From contig CAVBFD010000005.1 of assembly GCA_963594655.1 (NCBI GenBank), positions 1 through 64,000 of the forward strand: a stretch of DNA of 64,000 nucleotides, in the 5' to 3' direction. A model generated the notes under the pieces. That model saw only the letters and a program-made list of their open reading frames with translations. It made no database searches and had not been told where the DNA came from. Source of the stretch: Colivivens sp963594655. GTDB lineage: Bacteria; Bacteroidota; Bacteroidia; Bacteroidales; Bacteroidaceae. Position 1 is the first letter of the stretch, and each line of letters begins with the position of its first letter. Positions 8,486-19,900 of this stretch are shown here, in pieces. The position numbers and the translations under genes were made by a program.

Positions 8486-9205
8486 TCAGTCAGGCACGAG
8501 GAAGGTGCGTCCGGCATAAGCCAGACTGACCACCGAGACGGTCACGCCTCCTGCCCGCGCCAGTGTCGCCCCACAGGAGACAGCGGTGGATCCGGTGGTG
8601 ATCACGTCGTCCACCAGCAGTACGTGCTTGCCACGCACGGCATCCGCATCATCCAACCGGAAAATGTCCTTCACGTTGTCCCTGCGCTCGCCAGTTCCCA
8701 ACCGGGTCTGTGTCTTGTTGTTGACCACACGCCGCACCACGTCCTTTGCCACAGGAAGTCCCGTGACACTGCTGATGCCCTTGGCAATATAGTCGCACTG
8801 GTTGTACCCGCGTGTCCTCATGCGTCTCCAGTGCAGCGGCACCGGCACTATTACGTCCATGCCCTCGAAGAAACCGTCCTCCTGCAGTCCGGTTGCCATG
8901 ACACGTGCCAGTACCTCCCCCACACGGGGGTTGTTGAAGTACTTCAACTGATGAATTACCCGGTGCGCCTCAGCCGACTCATAGAAGAAATGTGAGGTGG
9001 CGCGGCCTACCGGCATGAATGTCCAGAACAGCTGCTCTATAGGGTTCTCCTCCATCAGGTGCGCGCGGGTCTTCGGCAAGCCTGACAGGCAACTGACACA
9101 CACCTCCGTCTCCGTCCTTGTCAGTCTCGTGCCGCAGACAGCGCAGTAACGCGGAAAGAGGAAGTCCGCCACATCCGAAAACAGTCTCCAAGCCATCCGT
9201 GCCAT
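8486..9205 (-). CDS. ComF-family phosphoribosyltransferase-like protein
   Basis: A 239-aa protein of the ComF family. It has an N-terminal four-Cys zinc finger (CAVCG... CVSCL at about 20-40) and a C-terminal PRTase domain with the PRPP loop VLLVDDVITTGST. Members are involved in DNA uptake or repair, but the biochemical role is unsettled in Bacteroidetes. The start codon overlaps the recX stop (TGATG). An alternative ATG lies nine nt downstream at 9196. Confidence 0.9.
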   Translation of the reverse strand: MARMAWRLFSDVADFLFPRYCAVCGTRLTRTETEVCVSCLSGLPKTRAHLMEENPIEQLFWTFMPVGRATSHFFYESAEAHRVIHQLKYFNNPRVGEVLARVMATGLQEDGFFEGMDVIVPVPLHWRRMRTRGYNQCDYIAKGISSVTGLPVAKDVVRRVVNNKTQTRLGTGERRDNVKDIFRLDDADAVRGKHVLLVDDVITTGSTAVSCGATLARAGGVTVSVVSLAYAGRTFLVPD

Positions 9206-9681
9206 CAGTCGTCAAAGTCGGTGTGCAGCACCTTATTTATATTGTCAATACTGAATCCTCTCGACAGGGCGAACCGCAGCAACTTACAGTTGACCTCATA
9301 GTCCGACTTGCCTTTGACCGTAGTCCGCTTCGCCTCGATGATCTTACGCAGTGTAGCCAAAGCCGTGTCGTCGTCCACTTCCTTCACCGCCTCGTCTATT
9401 ATGTCGGGGGCAATCCCTTTCATCCGCAACTGCAGCGCAATCTTGACAACGCCCCATTTGTTGTACCTGAACTTGTCGCGTGTGAACGCGCCGGCATACC
9501 TCCGTTCGTCCACAAAACCCTCCTTTTGCAGCCGTGCAAGGACACGTTCCCGGGCATCGTCAGGCATGTCCCACCGCGCCATCATCCTCCTCATGTCGGC
9601 GCGGCAGTACTCCGTCACCGCACACTTGGCGGACAGACGTACGAAAGCCTCTTTCTCCGTCATCTCTTTCCTTGTCTCCAT
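9205..9681 (-). CDS. recX: RecX-family regulatory protein
   Basis: About 158 aa, made of short three-helix repeats typical of RecX, which modulates RecA filaments. Characteristic strings are LQKEGFVDERRYAGAF and RYNKWGVVKIALQLRMKGI. Two starts are plausible: ATG 9681 (METRKEM), used here, or ATG 9663 (MTEKEAF), which overlaps the prmC stop as ATGA. A longer open frame to 9945 lies wholly inside prmC and is rejected. The gene is coupled to prmC upstream and comF downstream. Confidence 0.88.
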   Translation of the reverse strand: METRKEMTEKEAFVRLSAKCAVTEYCRADMRRMMARWDMPDDARERVLARLQKEGFVDERRYAGAFTRDKFRYNKWGVVKIALQLRMKGIAPDIIDEAVKEVDDDTALATLRKIIEAKRTTVKGKSDYEVNCKLLRFALSRGFSIDNINKVLHTDFDD

Positions 9682-10514
9682 CCTGTCACTATCCTGTCGT
9701 TGCCGTACATGTCTTTCCGAACCGTCACCCCGGTGAACCCACCGTCCTCCATCGCCCGCGCCACGTCCGCTCCGTAGCGTCTGTTTATCTCGAACGCCAA
9801 CAGTCCGCCCACTTTCAGCGCACTCACGGCATACCATATTATCCTGTCGTAGAACAACAGGGGACGGTCGTCGGGAACGAACAGGGCGGAATGAGGCTCG
9901 AACTCCAACACATTGGTGTCCATGTCCGACTTCTCTCTGTCGCACACATAGGGGGGATTGGAAACGACCGCGTCATACCTCCCCGACGGGGGCAGGGCAG
10001 TGAGGATGTCTTCCCTACGGAAGTCCACATCCACACGCACCCTCACGGCATTCTCCTTCGCCACCTCCAGAGCCTCTGCCGATTTGTCCAACGCTGTCAC
10101 CTCCGCACAAGGCAGCCTCTTCTTCAGCGCAAGGGCTATGCAGCCACTGCCAGTGCCTATGTCGAGCAGACGAACCGGGTCAGTGCGGTTTCCCATGAGT
10201 TCCACCACCACGTCCACCAGTTCCCCGGTCTCCTGACGCGGTACAAGCACAGAGGGAGACACCTTCAGTGACATTCCGCAGAAGTCCGCCTCGCCGGTCA
10301 CGTACTGCACAGGCTCATGTCCGGCCAGGCGTTCCACCAGTGTACGCAGCGCGCGCTTCGTCTCCTCGGGCAAGCCGTCGTCCTTCCCCATAAGCACGTC
10401 CGTGCGGGACAGGCCGGCGGTCTTCTCCAGCAGTAGCAGAGCCACCGCCTGAGCCTCCTCCCTCGCATATATGTCAGCGATCCTCACGTTGATGTCATGA
10501 AACAGTCTTCCCAT
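9660..10514 (-). CDS. prmC: Peptide chain release factor N5-glutamine methyltransferase
   Basis: 284 aa from the ATG at 10514 (MGRLFHDINV). It methylates the Gln of the GGQ motif in release factors. The SAM-binding motif LDIGTGSGCIALAL and the catalytic NPPY (VVSNPPYVCD) are present. The upstream in-frame start at 10526 is a TTG and lies in the -7 box, so the ATG is preferred. It leads the prmC-recX-comF-dus run. Confidence 0.95.
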   Translation of the reverse strand: MGRLFHDINVRIADIYAREEAQAVALLLLEKTAGLSRTDVLMGKDDGLPEETKRALRTLVERLAGHEPVQYVTGEADFCGMSLKVSPSVLVPRQETGELVDVVVELMGNRTDPVRLLDIGTGSGCIALALKKRLPCAEVTALDKSAEALEVAKENAVRVRVDVDFRREDILTALPPSGRYDAVVSNPPYVCDREKSDMDTNVLEFEPHSALFVPDDRPLLFYDRIIWYAVSALKVGGLLAFEINRRYGADVARAMEDGGFTGVTVRKDMYGNDRIVTGWRQGKR

Positions 10515-10523
10515 ATCAGGGTA

Positions 10524-10531
10524 CAAAATTA
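10524..10531 (-). promoter_or_regulatory. -7 box of the prmC run
   Basis: TAATTTTG on the minus strand, 9 nt before the prmC ATG. The nearest TTTG upstream is 25 nt away, longer than the usual 19-21, so this is a partial match. Transcription from it would give a very short or absent leader. Confidence 0.4.
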
Positions 10532-10680
10532 CGACATTTATCCGAATCAGTCATGACAAACTGTCATAAATCGACGGATAGGGTGTCAGCATAGTGCGGT
10601 TGGCATACGGTTTGTACCTTGCTTCAGTGAGTGCATAACCCGCACATAATACAAAAATAATAATATAAAAAGAAAGCACT

Positions 10681-10953
10681 ATGAAGATTAAACCATTAGC
10701 AGACAGGGTATTGATAGTACCCGCACCTGCAGAGACCAAGACTGTCGGCGGTATCATTATCCCGGACACAGCAAAGGAAAAACCACTCCAGGGTGAGGTT
10801 GTGGCTGTAGGAAACGGCACTAAGGACGAGGAGATGGTACTGAAGGTAGGCGACCAGGTTCTGTACGGCAAGTACGCCGGCACTGAGGTCGAGTACGAAG
10901 GAACCAAGTATCTCATCATGCGCCAATCTGACGTTGTAGCAGTTCTCGGTTAA
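10681..10953 (+). CDS. groES: Co-chaperonin GroES
   Basis: A 90-aa GroES, the heptameric lid of the GroEL chamber. The mobile loop and roof motifs appear in KTVGGIIIPDTAKEKPLQGE. Length is normal. It is 29 nt upstream of groEL in the standard operon. No CIRCE operator was found in the leader. The region 10601-10615 contains a weak -24/-12-like sequence that I do not rely on. Confidence 0.98.
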   Translation: MKIKPLADRVLIVPAPAETKTVGGIIIPDTAKEKPLQGEVVAVGNGTKDEEMVLKVGDQVLYGKYAGTEVEYEGTKYLIMRQSDVVAVLG

Positions 10954-10982
10954 GTCAAACAAATAAAAAACAATAAGGAATT

Positions 10983-12611
<1,629 letters not shown>

Positions 12612-12640
12612 GCCAAAGACATAAAGTAAGCCGCAAGGCA

Positions 12641-12710
12641 GGGGCATCCGTATGCCCCGGATAAGGAAAGGCAGACCTGTCTCAATGCAGGTCTGCCTTC
12701 TGTTTTGTTA
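12641..12710 (+). terminator. groESL terminator with a second upstream hairpin
   Basis: A 12-bp perfect stem (12668-12679 with 12688-12699, 8-nt loop) is followed by CTGTTTTGTT. A smaller hairpin GGGGCAT-CCGT-ATGCCCC sits just upstream at 12641-12658. Confidence 0.85.
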
Positions 12711-12756
12711 TAACGAGTTGTCAGTTGACAGCGAGGGGTAAGTAACGTGTAAAAAA

Positions 12757-13011
12757 GGTTCTTCCGCTTTTCGAGTTGGTAAGACTACGTAATCGTAATA
12801 ATTCAGTTCACTACGTGTGGCACTCTGAGTGAAACCTCGGGCTGAAAGCCCATAAAGCTCCTAGCCCAGGGTGTCGCTTCGCTTGCCCTGAGCTAGGAGC
12901 AGTCTGCCCCTTCGGGGCGCCATGTCCTAAATGGATCACTGATACTCAAAACTAAGAGCAGCTCAGTAGTTGCCATTGCGCAATTTTACCAACTAGAAAA
13001 GCGGAAGAACC
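12757..13011 (-). mobile_element. MITE-like element, copy A (255 bp)
   Basis: Non-coding element with terminal inverted repeats of 26 bp: left 12757-12782, right 12986-13011, differing at one position. It is flanked on both sides by A-runs (12751-12756 and 13013-13018). Inside are hairpins: GGGCT-GAA-AGCCC near 12839-12851; a long stem with arms GCTCCTAGC/GCTAGGAGC around 12857-12900; and GCCCC-TTCG-GGGC near 12905-12918 with a UUCG-type loop. It is the same family as 31935-32191, in opposite orientation. It contains no ORF of note and no transposase. Confidence 0.8.
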
Positions 13012-13012
13012 C

Positions 13013-13045
13013 AAAAAAGGGACATCATAATCACTATGATGTCCC
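13013..13045 (-). terminator. Terminator of the GH5-GH43 gene
   Basis: On the minus strand, GGGACATCATA and its complement form an 11-bp stem (13019-13029 with 13035-13045), followed by TTTTTT. The T-run is the same A-tract that borders the right end of the MITE-like element. Confidence 0.8.
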
Positions 13046-13073
13046 CACACTTGAACCTAACTAATATAACTAA

Positions 13074-16000
13074 CTACTTAACTAAAATCTTCTTTACCGT
13101 TCCATCGCTCATGCGGACAATGTTGACTCCCTTAGTGTAACCGTTGGGAAGTTCACGTCCCGTGAGGTCGTATACCCCGCTCACTGTCTTCGTGTCGCTG
13201 TCGGAAGAGAACAGTTCCTCTATTCCGTCGACAGGATTCTCTCCGTCCATGCTGAGGTAAACCGACTTGATGTATATCGCGCTTGTGCCGTCAGTCCAGA
13301 AACCTGCCTTGTAGATTTGTGAAGGATCGATGGTCCTGCCGTTCGGTGTCACAAGGTTGTGCAGGTCGATGACCGCTGTCACATTCTTCTTCATATCCAG
13401 CAGATAGCAGTCGGACCAGTAGTTGGTCGAGTCGAACAGGCGGAACGAAGGCTGTGCCGTTGACGCGCGCTTGAGTTTCACTACTATGTAGTTGTATGCG
13501 GAGAAATCCACACCTCCACTGTACTCCCAACCGCCGAAGCCATACTGGCTGGTCTTGAGTGACGCGCTCTTCTCCACGAACGTGCCTGAACCGTATATGG
13601 ACGGGTTAAGAGCGTCGCTTGACATCGGGAAGTAGGATACCGTGACACTGAATGAGACGGTCTTGGTGTTGCCGAAATGGTCGGTGTAAGTGGCTGTCAC
13701 TTCTGTCTCCCCTTCCTTCTGCGCGATGAGTCTGCCGCCCACCACCTGAGCTATCTCCGCATTGGAATAGGTGTACGCACAGTTGGACGCGACGTTACTC
13801 TCCAGACCTGACACTGATGTGCTGATGATGTCAAGAGACTTGGCACTGCCGGGAATCATGGCGTATTTGGTCTTCTCAAGACTGAGGTCAGTCATGGTGA
13901 GGTCGTCCGTTGTGTATGTGTGCAGGACACCTGGCCCGAAGAAGCCCTCCTCTGAGAACGCCGGTTCAGTTGAGAACCAGTCGATGTCCACATAACCTCC
14001 AAGCTGTTTTGTAGCGTAATTGAAGATGAAGAACCTGTTGCCCACGAACACGCTCAGGGTATAGCCCATAGTCATCTCGCCACCGAACTGGGTGTACTTA
14101 CTGTTGTCGAGGCTATAATAGAATGTAGCCTTGTTCGTTCCGTAGTTGACCACCGCGCGCAGGTAGACTGTATCGCTCTGAATCTCATCACCCAGTTGTT
14201 CCGTCTGAGTTCCCCTCAGTGTGGTCTGGTGCAGGTAGTACAAGTAACGCTTGCCTTCAATCTGCTTGATTCCGATATAAGCGTACGGCTCCTGGAAAAC
14301 AGCGAGACCAGCTATGTCACCGTCCTGCATGTTGCCTACCGCCATCTTTATCGTTCCATAGGAATTCATGTACTTGTTGCTGGCAGTTCCCACGGGACTG
14401 TAACCGAGGATACGCTGGGAGAGACTGTTGCGCGCTGTCTGGAGCGAGTCGGTAATGGATACCGTGTGCAGTCTCAGGAAACCGGGGTTCTCGAACAGAC
14501 TCCAACTGCCGTTGTCGGGGTTATGGTTCCATTCCCACTGCAATCCCAGTGTCGGTTCGGTAAAGGTGTCGTTGGTGTCGAGGTAAGTGCGCGGATAAGT
14601 CTGTCCCACATTCGGTTTTGGATAAGCCTTGCCACCGGCGCTCACGTCAATGCCGTTGTTGCCGATGATTGGCCATCCGTCCTCCCACACTACCGGTTCC
14701 AGATAAGGGATACGTCCGATGGCTCCGGCATCCTTGAACAGCAGAGTCCACCACTCGCCTGTCTGTGTCTCTATCAACGCACCCTGGTGGATGTGTTGTT
14801 TCTCGAAGACACGTCCTTCATGCTCCACGTACGGTCCCATCGGAGATGTTGACCGGAAGATGGTCTGACTACCCTCCGTGCCACCGTAAGTGGCATAGAT
14901 ATAGTAGTAGTCGCCTATATGATACATGTGGCAGCCTTCCAGACCGTTGCCAAGTGAAAGCACACGGGTTGACCCGAGATTGTTGAAGTTACGGTCGAGC
15001 TTGTTCACATAGATGTCGCCGATGCCGCACGCCACATACACGTTGCCGTCGCCCTCATCGTCGAACAACCAGCCGGAGTCATAGTAATGATCCTTCATCT
15101 TGGTCATTGTCCATGTACCCTCAGGGTCGGTAGTCGTAAGCATTATATTCTGTGTTCCGTCCACACCGCTCCTGCCGTAGCAGATGAAGTAGAGGTAGAA
15201 CTTACCCTTTGAGTAGTTGAGGGAAGCGGCCCACTGTCCCTGTGAGTAATGGTCAGCGCCCGTCAGGTTGTACGCCTTGTTGTCGTCAACCTGCTGCAAC
15301 GGATTGGCGCAGTACTCCCAGTTCACCAAGTCCTTTGACTTGAGGATGGTGGCTCCGGGGAAGTAGAACATGGTGGTTGTCGCCATGTAATAGGTGTCGC
15401 CCACACGGATGACATCGATGTCAGGGAAGTCGCCGTTGATTACCGGGTTGATGTAAGTGCCGTTGCCAAGGTCGGAGGTCCACTGACGGGTGTATGCCAT
15501 ATAAGGACGTGTGTCTGTGTTCCAGTCCTTGTACCAGTCGAAGCAAGCCTGTCCGCAGCATTCCTCGTTGCCGCCGAACGCCACGACAGCCTTAGCCGGA
15601 CTGCTGGCGATGGACTTGTCGATGTCGATGTACGACCCTGTACTGGTAAGGGTCATGCCTATGTTTCCGTAATAGTCATGCACTGCCTTCCATGCCTTGC
15701 CCCACTTGGAGGTGGAGGCGGTAGCCCATGTACCCCAGTTGGCCGGCACCCAAGTGCCTGACTCGTTATAGTGTCCCTCTCCTTCCTTCTCTGGACTCCA
15801 GTCAATCTCGGTCACCATGACAGGATTGGTATTTACCACCGGCACCTGCTTGCCGAACTGGTTGATGAATGACTGATGGTCGCAGCTGGCATCGCTCGCG
15901 CCGTACCATCCGTTGTACACGTGTACCGCATAGCCGATGTTATAGCCGGTGATGGGATAGGTCTCATATCCCTGGTAGCCTGACTGCCATCCTGAACCCG

Positions 16001-16730
16001 GAACCCAGATGATACCGGTAAAGCCGTTTTCCCTTATCTTGTCGACAATCGGCTGGAAGAAGTCATGCAAAGCCCTTGCGGACGACTGTCCGTTCTCGTC
16101 GTGTACAGTAACAGGCTCGTTGGCCAACTCGATGGAAATCTGACCTGAGTACTTGAGGATACTGTCGTTCTTGGTCACGGTGTCCCACACCTTCATCAGA
16201 TATTCCTGGTAATAGTCGCCCACCTGTATGGTTCCGGGACAGACACCCGGCGGACGCATGATGATGTACAGTCCATGACGCATACCGTAGCTTGCTATCC
16301 TATAGTATAAGGTCTTCATGTATTTGGTGAGACGCGCGTTGCTGAAACGGCTGATGTCCGCCTCACCGCTTTCCTTGCCGTCGGAAGTAAGACTCGGGTC
16401 GTTTGTCCAGCACGGATCGAGATGCAGACGGAAGGCATTGCAGTATGCCCCGTTGGTCGTGTCGGTGATGGCGGTGAACAACTTGTTGAAATATGACAGG
16501 CAAGAACCCACGGACGAGTCCGAGCATGAATTGCCCCAACGGCCACCGTTGAAGTAGGGGTTTGGCGTATCCATCACACCATGCAGTCTGACGATGTTGC
16601 CGTTGGCGTCCTTCAGATACTTTCCGTCGACATGCAACGGAGGAAGGTTACCGAAAGTCTTGTTCTGCGCGATACTGCCAGTTGACGTGGCAAGCAGTAG
16701 AACCAGCATTATTAGTATATTCCGTCTCAT
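13074..16730 (-). CDS. Secreted GH5-GH43 bifunctional glycoside hydrolase with C-terminal sorting tail
   Basis: 1218 aa from the ATG at 16730; longer upstream frames lack a signal peptide at their start. Signal peptide at 1-21. GH5-like domain about 25-415: acid/base Glu205 in LANEP and nucleophile Glu308 in VTEIDW. GH43-like domain about 425-715: Asp437 in GDFPDIDV, DDEGDG at 557-562 and general acid Glu598 in EGCHMY. A GH43_C2-like beta sandwich follows (about 720-920), then a Big_2-like domain (about 940-1020), a carbohydrate-binding-like module (about 1030-1160) and a tail VYDLTGREL...ILVK like T9SS sorting domains. Two hydrolase types in one chain suggest attack on backbone and side chains of an arabinoxylan-like polymer. 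The domain calls are by eye; the substrate is inference. Confidence 0.85.
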   Translation of the reverse strand: MRRNILIMLVLLLATSTGSIAQNKTFGNLPPLHVDGKYLKDANGNIVRLHGVMDTPNPYFNGGRWGNSCSDSSVGSCLSYFNKLFTAITDTTNGAYCNAFRLHLDPCWTNDPSLTSDGKESGEADISRFSNARLTKYMKTLYYRIASYGMRHGLYIIMRPPGVCPGTIQVGDYYQEYLMKVWDTVTKNDSILKYSGQISIELANEPVTVHDENGQSSARALHDFFQPIVDKIRENGFTGIIWVPGSGWQSGYQGYETYPITGYNIGYAVHVYNGWYGASDASCDHQSFINQFGKQVPVVNTNPVMVTEIDWSPEKEGEGHYNESGTWVPANWGTWATASTSKWGKAWKAVHDYYGNIGMTLTSTGSYIDIDKSIASSPAKAVVAFGGNEECCGQACFDWYKDWNTDTRPYMAYTRQWTSDLGNGTYINPVINGDFPDIDVIRVGDTYYMATTTMFYFPGATILKSKDLVNWEYCANPLQQVDDNKAYNLTGADHYSQGQWAASLNYSKGKFYLYFICYGRSGVDGTQNIMLTTTDPEGTWTMTKMKDHYYDSGWLFDDEGDGNVYVACGIGDIYVNKLDRNFNNLGSTRVLSLGNGLEGCHMYHIGDYYYIYATYGGTEGSQTIFRSTSPMGPYVEHEGRVFEKQHIHQGALIETQTGEWWTLLFKDAGAIGRIPYLEPVVWEDGWPIIGNNGIDVSAGGKAYPKPNVGQTYPRTYLDTNDTFTEPTLGLQWEWNHNPDNGSWSLFENPGFLRLHTVSITDSLQTARNSLSQRILGYSPVGTASNKYMNSYGTIKMAVGNMQDGDIAGLAVFQEPYAYIGIKQIEGKRYLYYLHQTTLRGTQTEQLGDEIQSDTVYLRAVVNYGTNKATFYYSLDNSKYTQFGGEMTMGYTLSVFVGNRFFIFNYATKQLGGYVDIDWFSTEPAFSEEGFFGPGVLHTYTTDDLTMTDLSLEKTKYAMIPGSAKSLDIISTSVSGLESNVASNCAYTYSNAEIAQVVGGRLIAQKEGETEVTATYTDHFGNTKTVSFSVTVSYFPMSSDALNPSIYGSGTFVEKSASLKTSQYGFGGWEYSGGVDFSAYNYIVVKLKRASTAQPSFRLFDSTNYWSDCYLLDMKKNVTAVIDLHNLVTPNGRTIDPSQIYKAGFWTDGTSAIYIKSVYLSMDGENPVDGIEELFSSDSDTKTVSGVYDLTGRELPNGYTKGVNIVRMSDGTVKKILVK

Positions 16731-16754
16731 AGATTGTAATTTTGATTTGCGGTG

Positions 16755-16762
16755 CAAAGTTA
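16755..16762 (-). promoter_or_regulatory. -7 box of the GH5-GH43 gene
   Basis: TAACTTTG on the minus strand, 24 nt upstream of the ATG at 16730, matching TAnnTTTG. No TTTG at the standard spacing, which is common for regulated promoters. Confidence 0.5.
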
Positions 16763-16860
16763 GACATATCCATATTCCCATGTTGTAATATATGAACATA
16801 AAGTTTTTAGAAAAGAAACAACATGGGGTTACACCCACGTCTGGGGCATCCAGGTGCATT

Positions 16861-16896
16861 AAAAAAGATGTCCCGGGTGATTTCACCCGGGACATC
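16861..16896 (-). terminator. Terminator of the 1117-aa secreted protein gene
   Basis: A perfect 14-bp stem, GATGTCCCGGGTGA with its complement (16867-16896, 2-nt loop), is followed on the minus strand by TTTTTT. It separates this gene from the GH5-GH43 gene, so the two are likely transcribed separately. Confidence 0.9.
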
Positions 16897-16923
16897 CGTC
16901 ATGTTTACCGTTGTCTCAACTTA

Positions 16924-19900
16924 TCACTTAACAAGATACTTCTTGCCGTTGATTATGTTGATACCCTTCTGCAGAACTGACAACTTCTGTCCTGCCACGT
17001 TGTAGATAGCGCCGTCGCCTTTAGACTCCTGGTCAACCTCATGGATTGCATCCGGAGCTTCAGTACCGAGGTAATAGAGCTTGAAGTTATCGAAGATACA
17101 CCAGTCGTTGCTGATTGTAGTGGCCTTGCGGATACCCAGCGTCAGATCCTCACCTTCCTCAAGCATGATAGCCTCCTCATTGTGGTAGCATGTCGGGTTC
17201 TTGGTGAAGCAGTGGTATGCGCCGGTCATAGAGTTAGGATAGTAGTAAATGGTTCCTGCCTCGTCCACCTCAGCGTCGAACGGATAACCGTGAGCCTTTA
17301 CAGACTCAATCTCGCCAGTCTCTGTGTATACTGTATCGTTGTAGTACTGCCAGATAGTGTCTTTTTCAACTATCTCGTTGCCGTTCTCATCGTAAACGAT
17401 GTCACCGTTTTCATCCACGAGGACGTCACCGTCCACGATACTACCTACCATTTTTGTGAATGAAGGCTCTTCGAACAGTTCACTTGCGATTGAAGTGATG
17501 TATGAGAAACGCTCTGCACTGTTTGACCTTACATAAAGCTCAACGTTCTTGTTCTCCCAGAGTTCCACGTCAGCAGCTGCGGCGTACCACCAGTTGTAGT
17601 ATGAGCCCTCATTGACATTACCCACGTTACCGTCACGGTAGAATGCCTGGACAGTAACCTTGTAGCATCCTGCCGGCAGTGCCACTACAGTCTGTGAGTA
17701 GTCGAAGTTCTCGTTCCAGCGTTCTGCGTTCTGCAGGTTCTTGTCGACAACCATGTTGTTCTGAGCGTCAGTCCAACCGTTCTTGCCGTCGGAGAAGTCA
17801 GGGTTGGTGAGAAGTGCAGTGACATCAACAGGTGAGTCAACAGTAGCCTTGTCGATTCCGAGATCTGCGAGAATCTTTGCGTTCTTGGCCTTCATGACAT
17901 CCTTGTAAGCAGCCTTGAGTTCTGCCATACATGCATCGACTGCCTCTTGTGTGACAGTGGTCATCAGACTTTCGTACTGCTTGTTGATGACGGTAGCTAT
18001 TGAAGGATAAACATCCGCATACGCACCGATTTCAGCGCTGTATGAGAAGTAAGCGGCGAGAGAGTTGAAGAGTTCTGTTGCCTTCTGGGCAGTCTTGTAA
18101 GTGTCAGTCTCGTTAGAACCAATTTCACTTACCTCATTGAACAGAACATCATAGATTGCATATTCAGAGCTTTCGCTATCATAAGCGCCCTGCGCTACAA
18201 CGATGTCGTTCACAATATTCCAAGAGTTGATGTAATTGTATGCGGCGTTGATGTATTCAGTAGTAGAGCTTACTACGTCAAGAGCGTTGAGATAAGCGTC
18301 GAATCCTTGTATCGGCATCACGATTGCGCCGAGCATTGAATCCACCGCAACCACGTCGCCAGGGAACGAGAGCCTCTCTTCGGCGAGAGCCCTAACCTCG
18401 TCGAGCTTAACCTGAACCATTGCAGAGAAGTTCGGTTCACTTCCATAATAATAGAGGTGGAAACCGGTTGCGGCATAGAAACAGTCTGTGCGAACACCGA
18501 CTGAAGCCACACCACCTGTCACCTGCATCATACCTGTTGAGAGAGTCTGCCAACCGCTACGGCTGTTGCCCCACCAGCCAGTGTACTTCTTTGTGAACTG
18601 GGCCTTCTCCATCTTGTCACCGCATGAGATGAATGCGTACTGGCCCTCGGAAACATCATTACCTGCATTCACGTACATTGCGCTCATTGAGTAGAATCCG
18701 TCTGGCAGACCAGTAAGAGTCTGGTGTACGCCAGTGTAACCGGTTACGACAGAACCACTCCACTGTTGAATGGCTGTGTAACCCTGGGTGAACAGCGGCT
18801 TTTCCAAAGAAGCGATCCATCCGCTTGTCACCTTCATGTCCTTAACCCACTCGTTGTTGGTCTCTGTGCTGTAGAACACCACCTTGTCGGAAAGGGCGTA
18901 ACGACTGTTGGCTTCGTCATCTACAGTAGGGTCTTTCTCCCAAGCCTTGTTGTCGCCGAACCATGCAGACTCGATATCGTCAGCATATCTGTACTGCTGC
19001 AGATCAGCGTTCCATGTAGGATTGTACTCCTCGTTACAGAACCAACGGTTCTTGATGGCTGCGGAGAAGTCGTACACTCCGTTGTCGTCAGCGCCGGCTG
19101 ACATAAGGTAGGTCACACGCGCGCTGACCAGTGCGTTCATTGTGTCTGTGTATGTGGCAGGATCTGTTATAGTTGGGTCGCTTCCATTACCGTCGTCAAT
19201 CACACTCTGTGCGGCAGCGATGGCAGCCTTGAAGGCGTCAAGACCAGCGTATGACGTAAGCTCTGAAAGAGATGTCATGGAACCGATGAGTCCACTGATG
19301 GTCTCAGCGTCATTGAAGTAAGCCAAGTACTCGGCATACATGCTGTTGGCTGTCTCTGTAGCCTTTTTGATACTCTCGGCATCCGTGTCATCATAGTCAA
19401 GTTCCATCATCGCGTCGTCAAGAAGCACAGAGAGCGCACCGTACTTCTTCGAGATATTGTCACGCAACTGCTCGAGTGCCGCCTCAGCCTTGTTGTATTC
19501 CTCCTGGGCAAGCTCAATCTCTACAGCGTCACCGGAATTACCGTCGTAGATGATCTGGAAATTAGTATAGAGTACCCACTCACTGTCGATATACTCACCT
19601 GGACGACGGATACCGAGCTTTACGTAGCTGTCTTCCTTGACAACCACCTTGACCTCGTTCCAGAACGCGTTCAAATCGAAGTATGCGCGCGCTCCAGCCA
19701 TTGAGTTTGGAGCGTAGTAAGTAACGTCCTCGAACGTGTACTTGGAGTCCGATGACCACTCAGTACTTCCGTCATCGTTGATTTTCTCATAGATTATGTG
19801 GTCAACCTCCTCTGACCAGTTGGATCGGAGGGCCTTCTGGCGACTTGACTGTACGGTGAAAGCAGCGATGCTGTCATTTCCGTATTGGTCTTGGGCCATA

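Noticed and set aside
9682..9945. N-terminal extension of recX
   Set aside because: The extension lies inside prmC, is Arg/Gly-rich and non-family-like; the ATG at 9681 or 9663 fits RecX.
10600..10615. Sigma-54-like TTGGCATACGGTTTGT before groES
   Set aside because: The -12 element is GT and not GC, and no activator gene is near; a chance match cannot be excluded.
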